Assembly: GCA_013297725.1 (NCBI GenBank)
Contig: JAAFIB010000015.1
Span: 1-45,584 of the forward strand
DNA: 45,584 nt
Source of the DNA: Sphingomonadales bacterium
GTDB taxonomy: Bacteria > Pseudomonadota > Alphaproteobacteria > Sphingomonadales > Sphingomonadaceae
Direction of reading: 5' to 3'
A model generated the notes under the pieces. It was given only the letters and a program-made list of their open reading frames with translations. It was not told the origin of the DNA and did not search any database. The position numbers and the translations under genes were made by a program. Positions 15,825 to 24,167 of this stretch are shown here, one piece after another; positions within the stretch are counted from its first letter, which is position 1, and every line of letters starts with the position of its first letter.

Positions 15825-16733
15825 CTAGGCGGCTTTGCGATGTACCCACCAGTGGTGAACCCACACGATTACCGCGCCAACGGCCAGACCAATGACGCCG
15901 CAGATCGCGGCATCGGCGATCCAGCCGGCAACGCCGCCGTTCAGGCCAATCCATTCAGCAGGGTGGAAACCAAAGCCATGGACAATAATCTGCCCGCCGA
16001 CCCATAGCATTGCGGCTGTGCCTATGATCGACAGAACAGTTAGCAGTTTCGGCATGCCCCGCACCAGCGCACGGCCAAATGCTTGCGCGCCGCCATTTTG
16101 GCGCTTGGCCATATGTAGGCCGATATCATCCATTTTCACGATCAGTGCCACTGCGCCATAAACCAAAACAGTTATGCCTATCGCGACGGCGGCGAGCACT
16201 GCTGCCTCCAGCCAAATCGACTGTTTTGCTAGATAGGACACGCTGTTCAGAGTAATCGCCATGATTTCGGCGGAGAGAATAAAATCTGTGCGTATCGCAC
16301 CTTTGATCATTGCAGCTTCATGTTCAGGGGTTCCGATTTCAGCCAGCTCCTCGCTGATGCTATCCTGTTTTTCGGGCGTCAGCTTTTCAATAACCTTTTC
16401 AGCGCCCTCAAAGCACAAAAAGGCACCGCCAACCATCAACAGTACGGTAAGTACCCAGGTCGGAAAAAATAGGCTGAGGATCAAAGCTATCGGCAGCAGG
16501 ATAACAATTTTGTTAAACAACGATCCTTTGGCAATCCGCCAGATAATCGGCAATTCGCGATCCGGTGTGAAGCCTGTCACATATTGCGGAGTAACGGCGG
16601 CATCATCAATCACTACTCCCGCAGCTTTCGCGCTGGCTTTGCTGGCTGCAAGGGCCACATCGTCGACTGACGCTGCGGCGGCTTTAGCTATGACTGCAAT
16701 GTCGTCGAGTAATGCGGCGAGGCCGGATGGCAT
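15825..16733 (-). CDS. DUF808 family inner-membrane protein
   Basis: Membrane protein of 302 residues matching DUF808 (E. coli YedI), function unknown. The N-terminus MPSGLAALLDDIAVIAKAAA and the FTPDRELPIIWRIAKGSLFNK segment are diagnostic. About six to eight hydrophobic helices follow, including one pair at about 77-110 and others at 165-210 and 230-295, and an acidic loop with EKQDSISEELAEIGTPEHE. A His-rich end (HHWWVHRKAA) closes the protein. Start ATG 16733 follows AGGAACC. It is divergent from the dipeptidase gene. Confidence 0.9.
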   Translation of the reverse strand: MPSGLAALLDDIAVIAKAAAASVDDVALAASKASAKAAGVVIDDAAVTPQYVTGFTPDRELPIIWRIAKGSLFNKIVILLPIALILSLFFPTWVLTVLLMVGGAFLCFEGAEKVIEKLTPEKQDSISEELAEIGTPEHEAAMIKGAIRTDFILSAEIMAITLNSVSYLAKQSIWLEAAVLAAVAIGITVLVYGAVALIVKMDDIGLHMAKRQNGGAQAFGRALVRGMPKLLTVLSIIGTAAMLWVGGQIIVHGFGFHPAEWIGLNGGVAGWIADAAICGVIGLAVGAVIVWVHHWWVHRKAA

Positions 16734-16850
16734 GGGAGGTTCCTGTTATTGCTATTGTCGCTGCTGCAAATAGCCTGACCGTTGTATCATTGTCGATAGT
16801 TTGCTTGCGGCCCGCATCCGCCTCTGTCAGTTTGGCTGCGGGAGAATGAT

Positions 16851-18059
16851 ATGCGCGCACTGATTTTATGCTGTTTGGCCTTGGCTGCATCGCCTGCATG
16901 GGCGGCGACCCCTGAAGAAACGGCACAGGCGGTGCTGTCTAAAACGCCGATCTTTGATGGCCATAACGACACGCCTGAACAGTTGCGCGAATTGTTCGGC
17001 AATGATTTTTCCAAATTTGATCTGACGAAGCTGCCGCCAGAAGTGCTGGCAAAAACGCATACGGATATCCCGAGCCTGCGCACCGGCAAATTAGGCGGAC
17101 AGTTTTGGTCAGTGTGGGTCGATCCAGCCTTGCCAAAGCATGAGGCGGTTACGCGCACTTTGGAGCAGATCGATACGGTCAAGCAGATGGTTGCGCGCTA
17201 CCCCGAAACCTTTGTTTTGACGCGCACCGTTGCCGAAAGCGAAGCAGCGATGAAGGCTGGCAAGATTGCATCGTTGATCGGCATGGAGGGCGGTCATTCC
17301 ATTGGCGGGTCGCTTGCGATCTTGCGAGAAATGCACCGCGCGGGCGCTCGCTATATGACGATCACACATTTCCTGACGACCGATTGGGCCGATAGTGCAA
17401 CTGATGCGCCCAAACATGATGGGCTTGCGCCTTTTGGGGTTGAGGTAATAAAGGAAATGAACCGGCTGGGGATGATTGCCGATATCAGCCATGTTGCCGA
17501 AACAACGATGAACGATGTGCTGGATGTGACCAAAGCACCGGTGCTGTTTACGCACTCAAATGCGCGTGCATTGCTGGATCATCCGCGCAATGTGCCGGAC
17601 AGCGTACTAAAGCGGCTGCCCGCCAATGGTGGTGTCGTGATGGTGACTTTTGTGCCGGTTTATTTGAGCATTGATGTGCAGAAGTATGAGGCAACCAAAG
17701 CTGCTGTTGCTGCGACTTATAAAGCGATCAAAATAGGCAACCCTGATGCGGAAAAAGCTGAAATGGACGCGTGGCTAGCTGCTAACCCATCGCCAAAGGC
17801 AACCATTGCACAGGTTGCGGACATGATTGATCATATCCGCGACGTTGCCGGTATCGACCATATCGGCATTGGTGGTGACTTTGGCGGTGTTGATACATTG
17901 CCACAGGGGTTGGAGAATGTTTCGACCTATCCGGCTCTATTCGCTGAACTTGCACGGCGGGGCTATTCCGAAAAAGACCTAAGCAAAATTGCGCAGGGCA
18001 ATGTGTTGCGGGTTATGCGCGGGGTTGAGGCGGTTGCTGCTAATCTGACAGCAAAGTAA
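16851..18059 (+). CDS. Secreted M19 dipeptidase
   Basis: Zinc dipeptidase of the renal/membrane dipeptidase family, 402 residues, exported by a signal peptide cleaved near AWAA. It probably hydrolyses dipeptides in the periplasm. All binuclear-zinc ligands are seen: His38 and Asp40 in DGHNDTP, Glu146 in GMEGGHS, His214 in ISHV, His235 in THSNA and Asp343 in GIGGDFGG. Start ATG 16851 has GGGAGAA upstream. It is a single-gene unit: DUF808 is divergent upstream and a palindromic repeat ending in a T-run follows the stop. Confidence 0.94.
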   Translation: MRALILCCLALAASPAWAATPEETAQAVLSKTPIFDGHNDTPEQLRELFGNDFSKFDLTKLPPEVLAKTHTDIPSLRTGKLGGQFWSVWVDPALPKHEAVTRTLEQIDTVKQMVARYPETFVLTRTVAESEAAMKAGKIASLIGMEGGHSIGGSLAILREMHRAGARYMTITHFLTTDWADSATDAPKHDGLAPFGVEVIKEMNRLGMIADISHVAETTMNDVLDVTKAPVLFTHSNARALLDHPRNVPDSVLKRLPANGGVVMVTFVPVYLSIDVQKYEATKAAVAATYKAIKIGNPDAEKAEMDAWLAANPSPKATIAQVADMIDHIRDVAGIDHIGIGGDFGGVDTLPQGLENVSTYPALFAELARRGYSEKDLSKIAQGNVLRVMRGVEAVAANLTAK

Positions 18060-18062
18060 AAG

Positions 18063-18154
18063 CCGTTAGCCCTGAGCTTGTCGATGGGCGTCTCAAGTTT
18101 TCGACTGCCGGTTCTGACCTGAGGGGCGTGCTTCGACAGGCTCAGCACTAACGG
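18063..18154. repeat. Palindromic repeat family D, also likely terminator
   Basis: Inverted repeat of about 22-base arms (CCGTTAGCCCTGAGCTTGTC at 18063, mirrored by TCGACAGGCTCAGCACTAAC ending at 18154, with two or three mismatches). TTTTT follows directly at 18155, so it can end the dipeptidase transcript; the convergent M20 gene stops 20 bases later. The CCCTGAGCTTGTCGA core is a widespread intergenic repeat type in this group of bacteria. Confidence 0.75.
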
Positions 18155-18174
18155 TTTTTGGTAGAGGCTGATTT

Positions 18175-19395
18175 TTAGCCGTCAAACCCCTCGGCCAAAA
18201 ACCGCTCTGCTATCGCTGCATGCAACGCCGCTCCGCGCGCCATGACGCTATCGTCAAGGACCATGCGGTTGGAATGTAGCCCGCAACAGCTGCGCCAATC
18301 ATCGCCTTCGTGGCTAGCACCTAAAAAGAACATTGCGCCCGGTACTTTTTCAAGGACATAGGCGAAATCTTCGGCTCCCATGATCGGGGTGTCTAGGGTT
18401 TTCCAGCTTTCGGTGCCAAACACATCTTCGACAATGCGCTGGCCAAACGATACCGCGCGGCCGTCGCATAGGGTTACGGGAAAGCCCTGTTCGATATGGA
18501 CCTCTGCGGTGCAGCCATGTGCAGTTGCGATCCCCGGGGCAAGCCGGTGCAGTTCTTCCGCCACATGCGTGCGCTGATAGGGGCTAAGTGTGCGGATTGT
18601 GCCCAGCATATTGGCGGTTTCGGGAATGATATTGTTCGTTGTTCCCGCGCTGATCTTTGCAATGGTGATAACCGCAGGGTCAAACACCGAGATTTTCCGC
18701 GTTACCATTGTCTGGATTGCAGAGACAATCGCGCAGGCAACAGGAATCGGATCAACAGCATCATGCGGCATAGAGGCATGGCCGCCAGCGCCTTTGACCG
18801 AAATCGACAGCACATCCGATGATGCAAGTAACGCTCCGGCGCGGCCAGTGAAAATACCATGCGGCGCATTGGGCATGATGTGCAGCGCAAATGCCGCATC
18901 GGGCAATGGATCGATCAGGCCATCGTCGAGCATAAAGCGCGCGCCATGATGGCCCTCTTCGCCCGGCTGGAACATGAATAGGACGGTGCCGGACAGCTCG
19001 TTCTGCCGCGCACACAGCATTTTTGCCGCACCGACAAGCATCGCGACATGCGTATCATGGCCGCAAGCATGCATGGCGCCGTCTATGGTTGAACCATAAT
19101 CAAGGCCGGTGTCTTCATGCAGAGGCAGCGCATCCATATCGCCGCGCAGTAAAACGGTTCGGCCATTGGCAGGGCCGCGCAGGATAGCGATCAAGCCCGT
19201 CGTTGACGGCCCCTCACGAAATTCTAACGGAAGGCCAGTTAGCGCAGCTTTGATCTTTGCCAGTGTTTTGGGGTTTTGCAGGCCAAGCTCTGGCTCACGG
19301 TGAATATCGCGGCGCAATGCGACCAAATCAGGAAGCAGGCCTTCGGCGTCGTCACGCCACATATTGGTTACGGGGGGTGTGTCAGTTAGTGTCAT
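18175..19395 (-). CDS. M20 family amidohydrolase
   Basis: Zinc hydrolase of 406 residues of the M20D (hippurate hydrolase / aminoacylase) group, which removes acyl groups from N-acyl amino acids. The metal-binding segments MHACGHDTH, PGEEG and HIMPNAPHG, and the C-terminal PIMGAEDFAYVLEKVPGA, are intact, and the dimerisation lid sits between them. No signal peptide, so cytosolic. The ATG at 19395 is preferred over a GTG two codons earlier. It lies 42 bases downstream of degP on the same strand, possibly on one message. Confidence 0.92.
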   Translation of the reverse strand: MTLTDTPPVTNMWRDDAEGLLPDLVALRRDIHREPELGLQNPKTLAKIKAALTGLPLEFREGPSTTGLIAILRGPANGRTVLLRGDMDALPLHEDTGLDYGSTIDGAMHACGHDTHVAMLVGAAKMLCARQNELSGTVLFMFQPGEEGHHGARFMLDDGLIDPLPDAAFALHIMPNAPHGIFTGRAGALLASSDVLSISVKGAGGHASMPHDAVDPIPVACAIVSAIQTMVTRKISVFDPAVITIAKISAGTTNNIIPETANMLGTIRTLSPYQRTHVAEELHRLAPGIATAHGCTAEVHIEQGFPVTLCDGRAVSFGQRIVEDVFGTESWKTLDTPIMGAEDFAYVLEKVPGAMFFLGASHEGDDWRSCCGLHSNRMVLDDSVMARGAALHAAIAERFLAEGFDG

Positions 19396-19437
19396 ATGCA
19401 CTGTCTAACACGCCCGCCCCGCAATCAACAATATGCG

Positions 19438-20937
19438 TTAGTCGTCTATGCCGACCGCGACGTTCTGTGCCGGGCCACCGCGACGGCGGATACCGAGCAA
19501 AATGTTGCTCTTGTTTTCGGATCTTGCTTTTTTCAGCGCAGCGATAAGGTCAGCGACTGTACTGACCGGCTGATAATTGGCCGATACGATGATATCTACG
19601 CGTTGAATGCCGACCTGGGCCGCACTGCCTGTGCCCGCTACATCCACCACCAGCCCGCGTGTATCTGCAGGAAGGCCAAGGCGGCGGGCAATGCTTGCGT
19701 CCATCGGAATGACACTGATGCCAAGCGCATCACGCAACAGCTTTGCATCGCCCTCGGCAACATCACCCTCGAAATCCTTCTGTGCTTCGGGATCAAAGCT
19801 ACTTTTCGCCATTTCTTCTTCAGTCGGCCGTGCGCCAACGGTGGCGTTGATCGTCATCGGCTTGCCTTCGCGCAAAATCTCAAGCGGGATTTTGGTGTTC
19901 GGTTTAACGCTGGCTACAATGCGCGACAGTGTTTGGTCAGGCATAACTTCACGGCCATTGACCTTTAACACGATGTCGCCTTCTTTCAGACCGGCTTTGT
20001 CACCGGGCTGGCCTGCGATCACGCTTTTCACTTCTTCACCGCGATTTTTCGGGATGCCAAGCGAATCTGCCAAGCGTTCATTCACCGGCTCCACGCCAAT
20101 ACCCAAAAATCCGCGTTCAGGACGGACGCCTTTTTTCAGCGATTCGATAACTGGCAACGCTTCCTCGGCAGGAATGGCAAAGCCCACGCCGATATTTGCG
20201 CCGATGGGTGAAATCAGGCGGTTGTTGATACCGATGACTTTGCCTTGCAAGTTAAACAACGGCCCACCGCTATTGCCGGGGTTGATCGCGGTATCGGTTT
20301 GAATGAAGCGGTCATAGGCACCGCCAGCACCGATATTACGCTGCAACGCGGAAATAATTCCTGCAGTGACCGAGCTGCTCAATCCCAACGGGTTGCCGAT
20401 AGCAATCACCCAGTCGCCAACGCGATTTTTGGTGGAGGATTCCATTTCTACAAACGGGATATTGGTTGCGTCGATTTTTAACAGAGCAACATCTGATGTC
20501 GGGTCGCGACCGATAATTTTGGCAGTGTATTCTTTGCCATTAAACAGCGTCACCGTAACACGGTCGACGGCTTTGCCATCCGGGCCGCCTGCTACAACAT
20601 GGTTGTTTGTGACAATATAGCCATCGGCTGAAATCACGAAGCCTGATCCGCCGCTTTGCTGATCCTGCTTTTGCGTAACGCGTTCGCCAGTGAATGGATT
20701 GATCCCGGCAACAACCTCAACCTTTTGCTTAGTTGCGATGTTGACCACGGCGGGCTGCAATTGTTCGACCAGATCTGCAAAGCTGTCTGGCGCGCCTTTC
20801 GGAGCAATCCCGGTTTGCACAAGCGCAACGTTCGCAGGAACAAGGCCTGTTGGCTCTCCGCCAGGATTGCCGGTTGATAGCGCAAAGGCGCTGCCCGAAA
20901 GCAGAAGCAGAGCTGTCACTCCATAAGCATAACGCAC
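19438..20937 (-). CDS. degP: Do-family periplasmic serine protease (DegP/HtrA)
   Basis: Periplasmic protease and chaperone of 499 residues that handles misfolded envelope proteins. A signal peptide (MRYAYGVTALLLLSGSAFA) is followed by the trypsin-like domain with the triad His113 (TNNHVV), Asp149 (DPTSDVALL) and Ser223 (GNSGGP). Two PDZ domains follow, the first around GFLGIGVEPVNERLADSLGI. The gene comes after hflK-hflC on the same strand, separated by 169 bases that hold its own leader; hflKC-degP neighbours are common in proteobacteria and fit a shared role in membrane protein quality control. Confidence 0.95.
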   Translation of the reverse strand: MRYAYGVTALLLLSGSAFALSTGNPGGEPTGLVPANVALVQTGIAPKGAPDSFADLVEQLQPAVVNIATKQKVEVVAGINPFTGERVTQKQDQQSGGSGFVISADGYIVTNNHVVAGGPDGKAVDRVTVTLFNGKEYTAKIIGRDPTSDVALLKIDATNIPFVEMESSTKNRVGDWVIAIGNPLGLSSSVTAGIISALQRNIGAGGAYDRFIQTDTAINPGNSGGPLFNLQGKVIGINNRLISPIGANIGVGFAIPAEEALPVIESLKKGVRPERGFLGIGVEPVNERLADSLGIPKNRGEEVKSVIAGQPGDKAGLKEGDIVLKVNGREVMPDQTLSRIVASVKPNTKIPLEILREGKPMTINATVGARPTEEEMAKSSFDPEAQKDFEGDVAEGDAKLLRDALGISVIPMDASIARRLGLPADTRGLVVDVAGTGSAAQVGIQRVDIIVSANYQPVSTVADLIAALKKARSENKSNILLGIRRRGGPAQNVAVGIDD

Positions 20938-21106
20938 TATAAACGTCCCTTCATATTCTAAACTGCTGGCAGATCACTCCGCCAAAATATCTCAAACGCC
21001 TGACGTTCAAAAGCTGAACGCCAATTGAATGGAATGACTATGCTTGTCATCGTCGGGCGAAACGCCAACCAGCTTCGACAAACGTCATCAATCCTAACGC
21101 ATTTTA

Positions 21107-21964
21107 TCAGCCACCATCCCGAAATTTGCGCAGATAGTCACTGTTGGGTGACAGGATCACGTTGGTTTTCCCGTTTTCCGCATCCTCACGGAATGTTTTG
21201 CGATAGGATTGCATCGCACGGTAGAAATCATAGAATTCCGGGTCTTTGTTAAAGCTCTCGGCATAGATACGCGCTGCTTCGGCTTCCGCCGTAGCACGGA
21301 TGATCTGCGCTTCCTTTTGGCCCTCTGCATCAATCGCTACAGCTTCCTGACGGCGTGCGCTGGCCATGCGGTTGAACGCTTCGGTCAACGGTGTGCCATC
21401 GGGTAGATCGGCGCGTTTGATACGCACATCTATGATTTCGGCGCCATAGCGACTGGCTTCGAGGTTCAAAGATTTCTGGATATTCTCCATGACCTCGCCG
21501 CGCTCAGGGCTGAGCAACGTTGCAAATGACCGCTTACCAAGCTCGTTGCGCAATCGCGATCCAAGGATGGTTTTCAACTGGTCACGGAGCCGTTCTTCCG
21601 TCCGGCTGGTTTTGTACATCAAGATAGGCTTTGTGATTCGAAAGCGCGCAAAGGCGTCGACCTGAAGCCGCAACTGATCAGTCGACAGCACCTCTTGCCG
21701 CTCCATCTCGACACTGAGTATCCGTTTGTCGATCAGGTTGATCTGTTCAACAAACGGAACACGAAAAGTAAGGCCGGTGAAGCGGTCGCCAAAGCGTTGC
21801 TTCGGCTTATAGCCGTTCTCGACGCGCAAGGGTGTGCCATAGCTGCTGATGATTGCCTGTTTGGTTTCAGGCACAATCGATACCGTTTGCATCAACAGCA
21901 CAATCAGGCCGAGGGCGATCAGGCTAAGGACGATCGGGTTGCGAAATGCTGTGCGTTCCATCAT
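21107..21964 (-). CDS. hflC: Protease modulator HflC
   Basis: SPFH/stomatin-family membrane protein of 285 residues that forms with HflK a cage around the FtsH protease and limits its activity on membrane substrates. A single N-terminal membrane helix (about 10-27) precedes the SPFH domain (QAIISSYGTPLRVENG, FRVPFVEQINLIDKRIL). It ends with a helical coiled-coil part rich in AEAEAARIYAESFNKDPEFY. The ATG at 21964 overlaps the stop of hflK, so the two are translationally coupled. Confidence 0.95.
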   Translation of the reverse strand: MMERTAFRNPIVLSLIALGLIVLLMQTVSIVPETKQAIISSYGTPLRVENGYKPKQRFGDRFTGLTFRVPFVEQINLIDKRILSVEMERQEVLSTDQLRLQVDAFARFRITKPILMYKTSRTEERLRDQLKTILGSRLRNELGKRSFATLLSPERGEVMENIQKSLNLEASRYGAEIIDVRIKRADLPDGTPLTEAFNRMASARRQEAVAIDAEGQKEAQIIRATAEAEAARIYAESFNKDPEFYDFYRAMQSYRKTFREDAENGKTNVILSPNSDYLRKFRDGG

Positions 21965-23118
21965 TTCTTCCCCGTCACAGTAAGGCCTTCTTCGGGTGCC
22001 TTTTCGGCCCGGCGGCGGATTTCTGGTAGTGGCAGATAGGGTGTCACACCGCCGCTTTCGACTATGGTTTTGTCCACTTTGCTCAACACTTGCTCCATGG
22101 TTTCATAATATAACCGGCGCTTTGTGACGTTCGGTGCGGTTTTATATTGTTCGTAAATCTTGTCGAACTCGGCGGTTTCACCCAACGCTGTTTCGGTCGC
22201 ACGGCTGGCATAGCCGCGTGCATCGTTCAGATAGCTTTCACGCCGTTGCTGTGCAGCGTTTACTGCGCGGAAGGCGTCATTAACCTCGGCTGGCGGATCG
22301 GACTGCAGGATCGTCACACGCTGAATGTTGATCCCTGAATTATACTCTTTCAAGATCGCTTGCATCCGCGTCTGCACCTGCGTTTCAATTTCGCCGCGGC
22401 TGCTGCCGAATGCTTGGTTCAAATCGAAGGTCGCAACTGCTGCGCGCATCGCGCTTTCGGCGACTTCTTGCACTGTCGTTTCGGGCTTATCCAGCTGAAA
22501 CAAAAACCGTTCCGGATCGCGGATCGACCAGCCGATTTCGTACGACATGTCGATCAGACTGCCGTCTTTGGTCAGAACAAGGTTATCGTTGCTGGCCTTT
22601 GGTGAACCGATGGTCGTGCGCCTGATCCCTTGCGTGTCGATTTTTGTCATCTGCTCAAGCGGTGCGGGCAGAGTGAGGGCGATACCTGAACCGACTGTCC
22701 GCTGATATTTGCCTAGGAATGTGACAACGCCTTGCTCTTGCGAATCCAGACGGTGAACGCTGGTCCAGCTAATCCAAAGCAAAGTCAGGCCGATAACGAT
22801 AACCGGCCACCAGCTTTTGCCATCGGCACGTTGGGGCAGGCCGCCAAGGCCGCCGCCTTTTTTGCCGCCACCGCCGCCGCCGCGGAATAGATCCTCCAGC
22901 GAGGGGCCGCGTGGTTTTACGTCATCGGGCTTTTGCTGTTCCCAAGGATTGACCGGACGCTTGGGTTCCTCAATCGGCCCTTGTGCTTTGCCCCGCCCCT
23001 TTTTTGGCGCGTCACCGCCACCGATGCCAGAACCCGGGAAATCCCAAGGGCTCTTTGGCTCTTTTGGACCATCATTATTCAGTGGGCGGCGTGCGCCGTC
23101 ATCATCATTTTCTGTCAT
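21961..23118 (-). CDS. hflK: FtsH protease activity modulator HflK
   Basis: Partner of HflC, 385 residues. The N-terminal 95 residues are low complexity, rich in Gly, Pro and Lys (including LFRGGGGGGKKGGGLGGLP), as is usual for HflK. One membrane helix follows near residues 105-122 (WWPVIVIGLTLLWISW). The SPFH domain contains EQGVVTFLGKYQRTVGSG and the long helical part ends in GVTPYLPLPEIRRRAEKAPE. It is divergent from mrp, with a 74-base gap that must contain both promoters. Confidence 0.95.
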   Translation of the reverse strand: MTENDDDGARRPLNNDGPKEPKSPWDFPGSGIGGGDAPKKGRGKAQGPIEEPKRPVNPWEQQKPDDVKPRGPSLEDLFRGGGGGGKKGGGLGGLPQRADGKSWWPVIVIGLTLLWISWTSVHRLDSQEQGVVTFLGKYQRTVGSGIALTLPAPLEQMTKIDTQGIRRTTIGSPKASNDNLVLTKDGSLIDMSYEIGWSIRDPERFLFQLDKPETTVQEVAESAMRAAVATFDLNQAFGSSRGEIETQVQTRMQAILKEYNSGINIQRVTILQSDPPAEVNDAFRAVNAAQQRRESYLNDARGYASRATETALGETAEFDKIYEQYKTAPNVTKRRLYYETMEQVLSKVDKTIVESGGVTPYLPLPEIRRRAEKAPEEGLTVTGKK

Positions 23119-23192
23119 GACACGATATATAGGAAGGCTTTTTGCATAAAAACAGTGTCATTCCCCGAAATCTGATTCTATTCGCTGACATC

Positions 23193-24167
23193 ATGATCGA
23201 AGCTGGACAGATAGAGACCGTTCTCGCGCCAATCGCGGGCAACCGCGCAGGTGCAATTCGAGTAAAAGATGGCGCAATTTCTTTGCTTTTAGACGTAACC
23301 GGATTGGATCCGAATGCGCGTGAGCAAATGGAAGCAGAGGCCCGCGGTGCAATCGCCAAAGTTGCACCGGATGCCGCTGTGAAAGTTATGCAGACTGCTG
23401 AACGGCAATCCCAGCGCCTGATTGCTATTGCCAGCGGCAAGGGCGGCGTTGGCAAATCGACCCTTTCCACCAACCTTGCCGTCGCGATGAAGCAGCATGG
23501 GCGGGCTGTCGGCCTGGTCGATGCGGATATCTATGGCCCGTCGCAACCGCGACTATTTGGACGTGAAGATGCAAAGCCTGAATCCGAGGGTAAAAAACTA
23601 TACCCGGTAATAGGCGAGGGCGATGTGCCCTTTCTATCGATGGGGCAATTGGCAAAGCCGGGGCAAGCAATCGCTTGGCGCGGGCCGATGGCGGGGCAAG
23701 CCTTGTCACAGCTTGTTGACGCGCATTGGGGTTCTGTTCGCGAAGTCATCGTCGATATGCCGCCGGGCACAGGCGATATCCAGCTGTCGATGGTGCAAAA
23801 GCATAAGCCCGTTGGTGCTGTGATTATTTCAACACCGCAAGATCTGGCGTTGATGGATGCGGCGCGCGCGATTGGTTTTTTCAATCAGGCGCAGGTGCCG
23901 ATCATCGGCTTGGTTGAAAACATGGCGGGATATATCTGCCCGCATTGCAGCGAAGTCAGCGACCCGTTTGGCAGTGGCGGGGCAGAGGCTGCGGCCAAGG
24001 AACTCGGCATACCGTTCTTGGGACGCATTCCGCTCGACATTGCCATTCGTATAGCCAGCGACGATGGTATGCCGCCAGCCTTGGGTGATGGCCCCATTGC
24101 CAGCGCCTATGCCGCCATTGCGCAACATGTTGGCAACTGGCTTGATAGCAAGCAGGGGGATGCATGA
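23193..24167 (+). CDS. mrp: Mrp/NBP35-type Fe-S cluster carrier ATPase
   Basis: P-loop ATPase of 324 residues (Mrp/ApbC/Ind1), a scaffold that delivers [4Fe-4S] clusters to target enzymes. A short N-terminal MIP18-like domain (about 1-68) is followed by the deviant Walker A GKGGVGKS (82-89), DADIYGPSQPRLFG, and the cluster-binding pair Cys249/Cys252 in YICPHC. The ATG at 23193 is chosen because homologues start shortly before the MIP18-like domain. Its stop overlaps the next gene (ATGA), so it is coupled to a molybdo-enzyme that would need redox partners. Confidence 0.93.
   Translation: MIEAGQIETVLAPIAGNRAGAIRVKDGAISLLLDVTGLDPNAREQMEAEARGAIAKVAPDAAVKVMQTAERQSQRLIAIASGKGGVGKSTLSTNLAVAMKQHGRAVGLVDADIYGPSQPRLFGREDAKPESEGKKLYPVIGEGDVPFLSMGQLAKPGQAIAWRGPMAGQALSQLVDAHWGSVREVIVDMPPGTGDIQLSMVQKHKPVGAVIISTPQDLALMDAARAIGFFNQAQVPIIGLVENMAGYICPHCSEVSDPFGSGGAEAAAKELGIPFLGRIPLDIAIRIASDDGMPPALGDGPIASAYAAIAQHVGNWLDSKQGDA

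Noticed and set aside
20938-21106. Possible heat-shock or envelope-stress (RpoH/RpoE-type) promoter before degP
   Set aside because: TTGAAC-like and other partial matches exist, but no pair with correct spacing to either consensus was found.
22817-23149. Proline/serine-rich open frame on the plus strand opposite hflK
   Set aside because: It mirrors the Gly-rich N-terminus of HflK (GGC/GCC repeats) and is a composition artefact.
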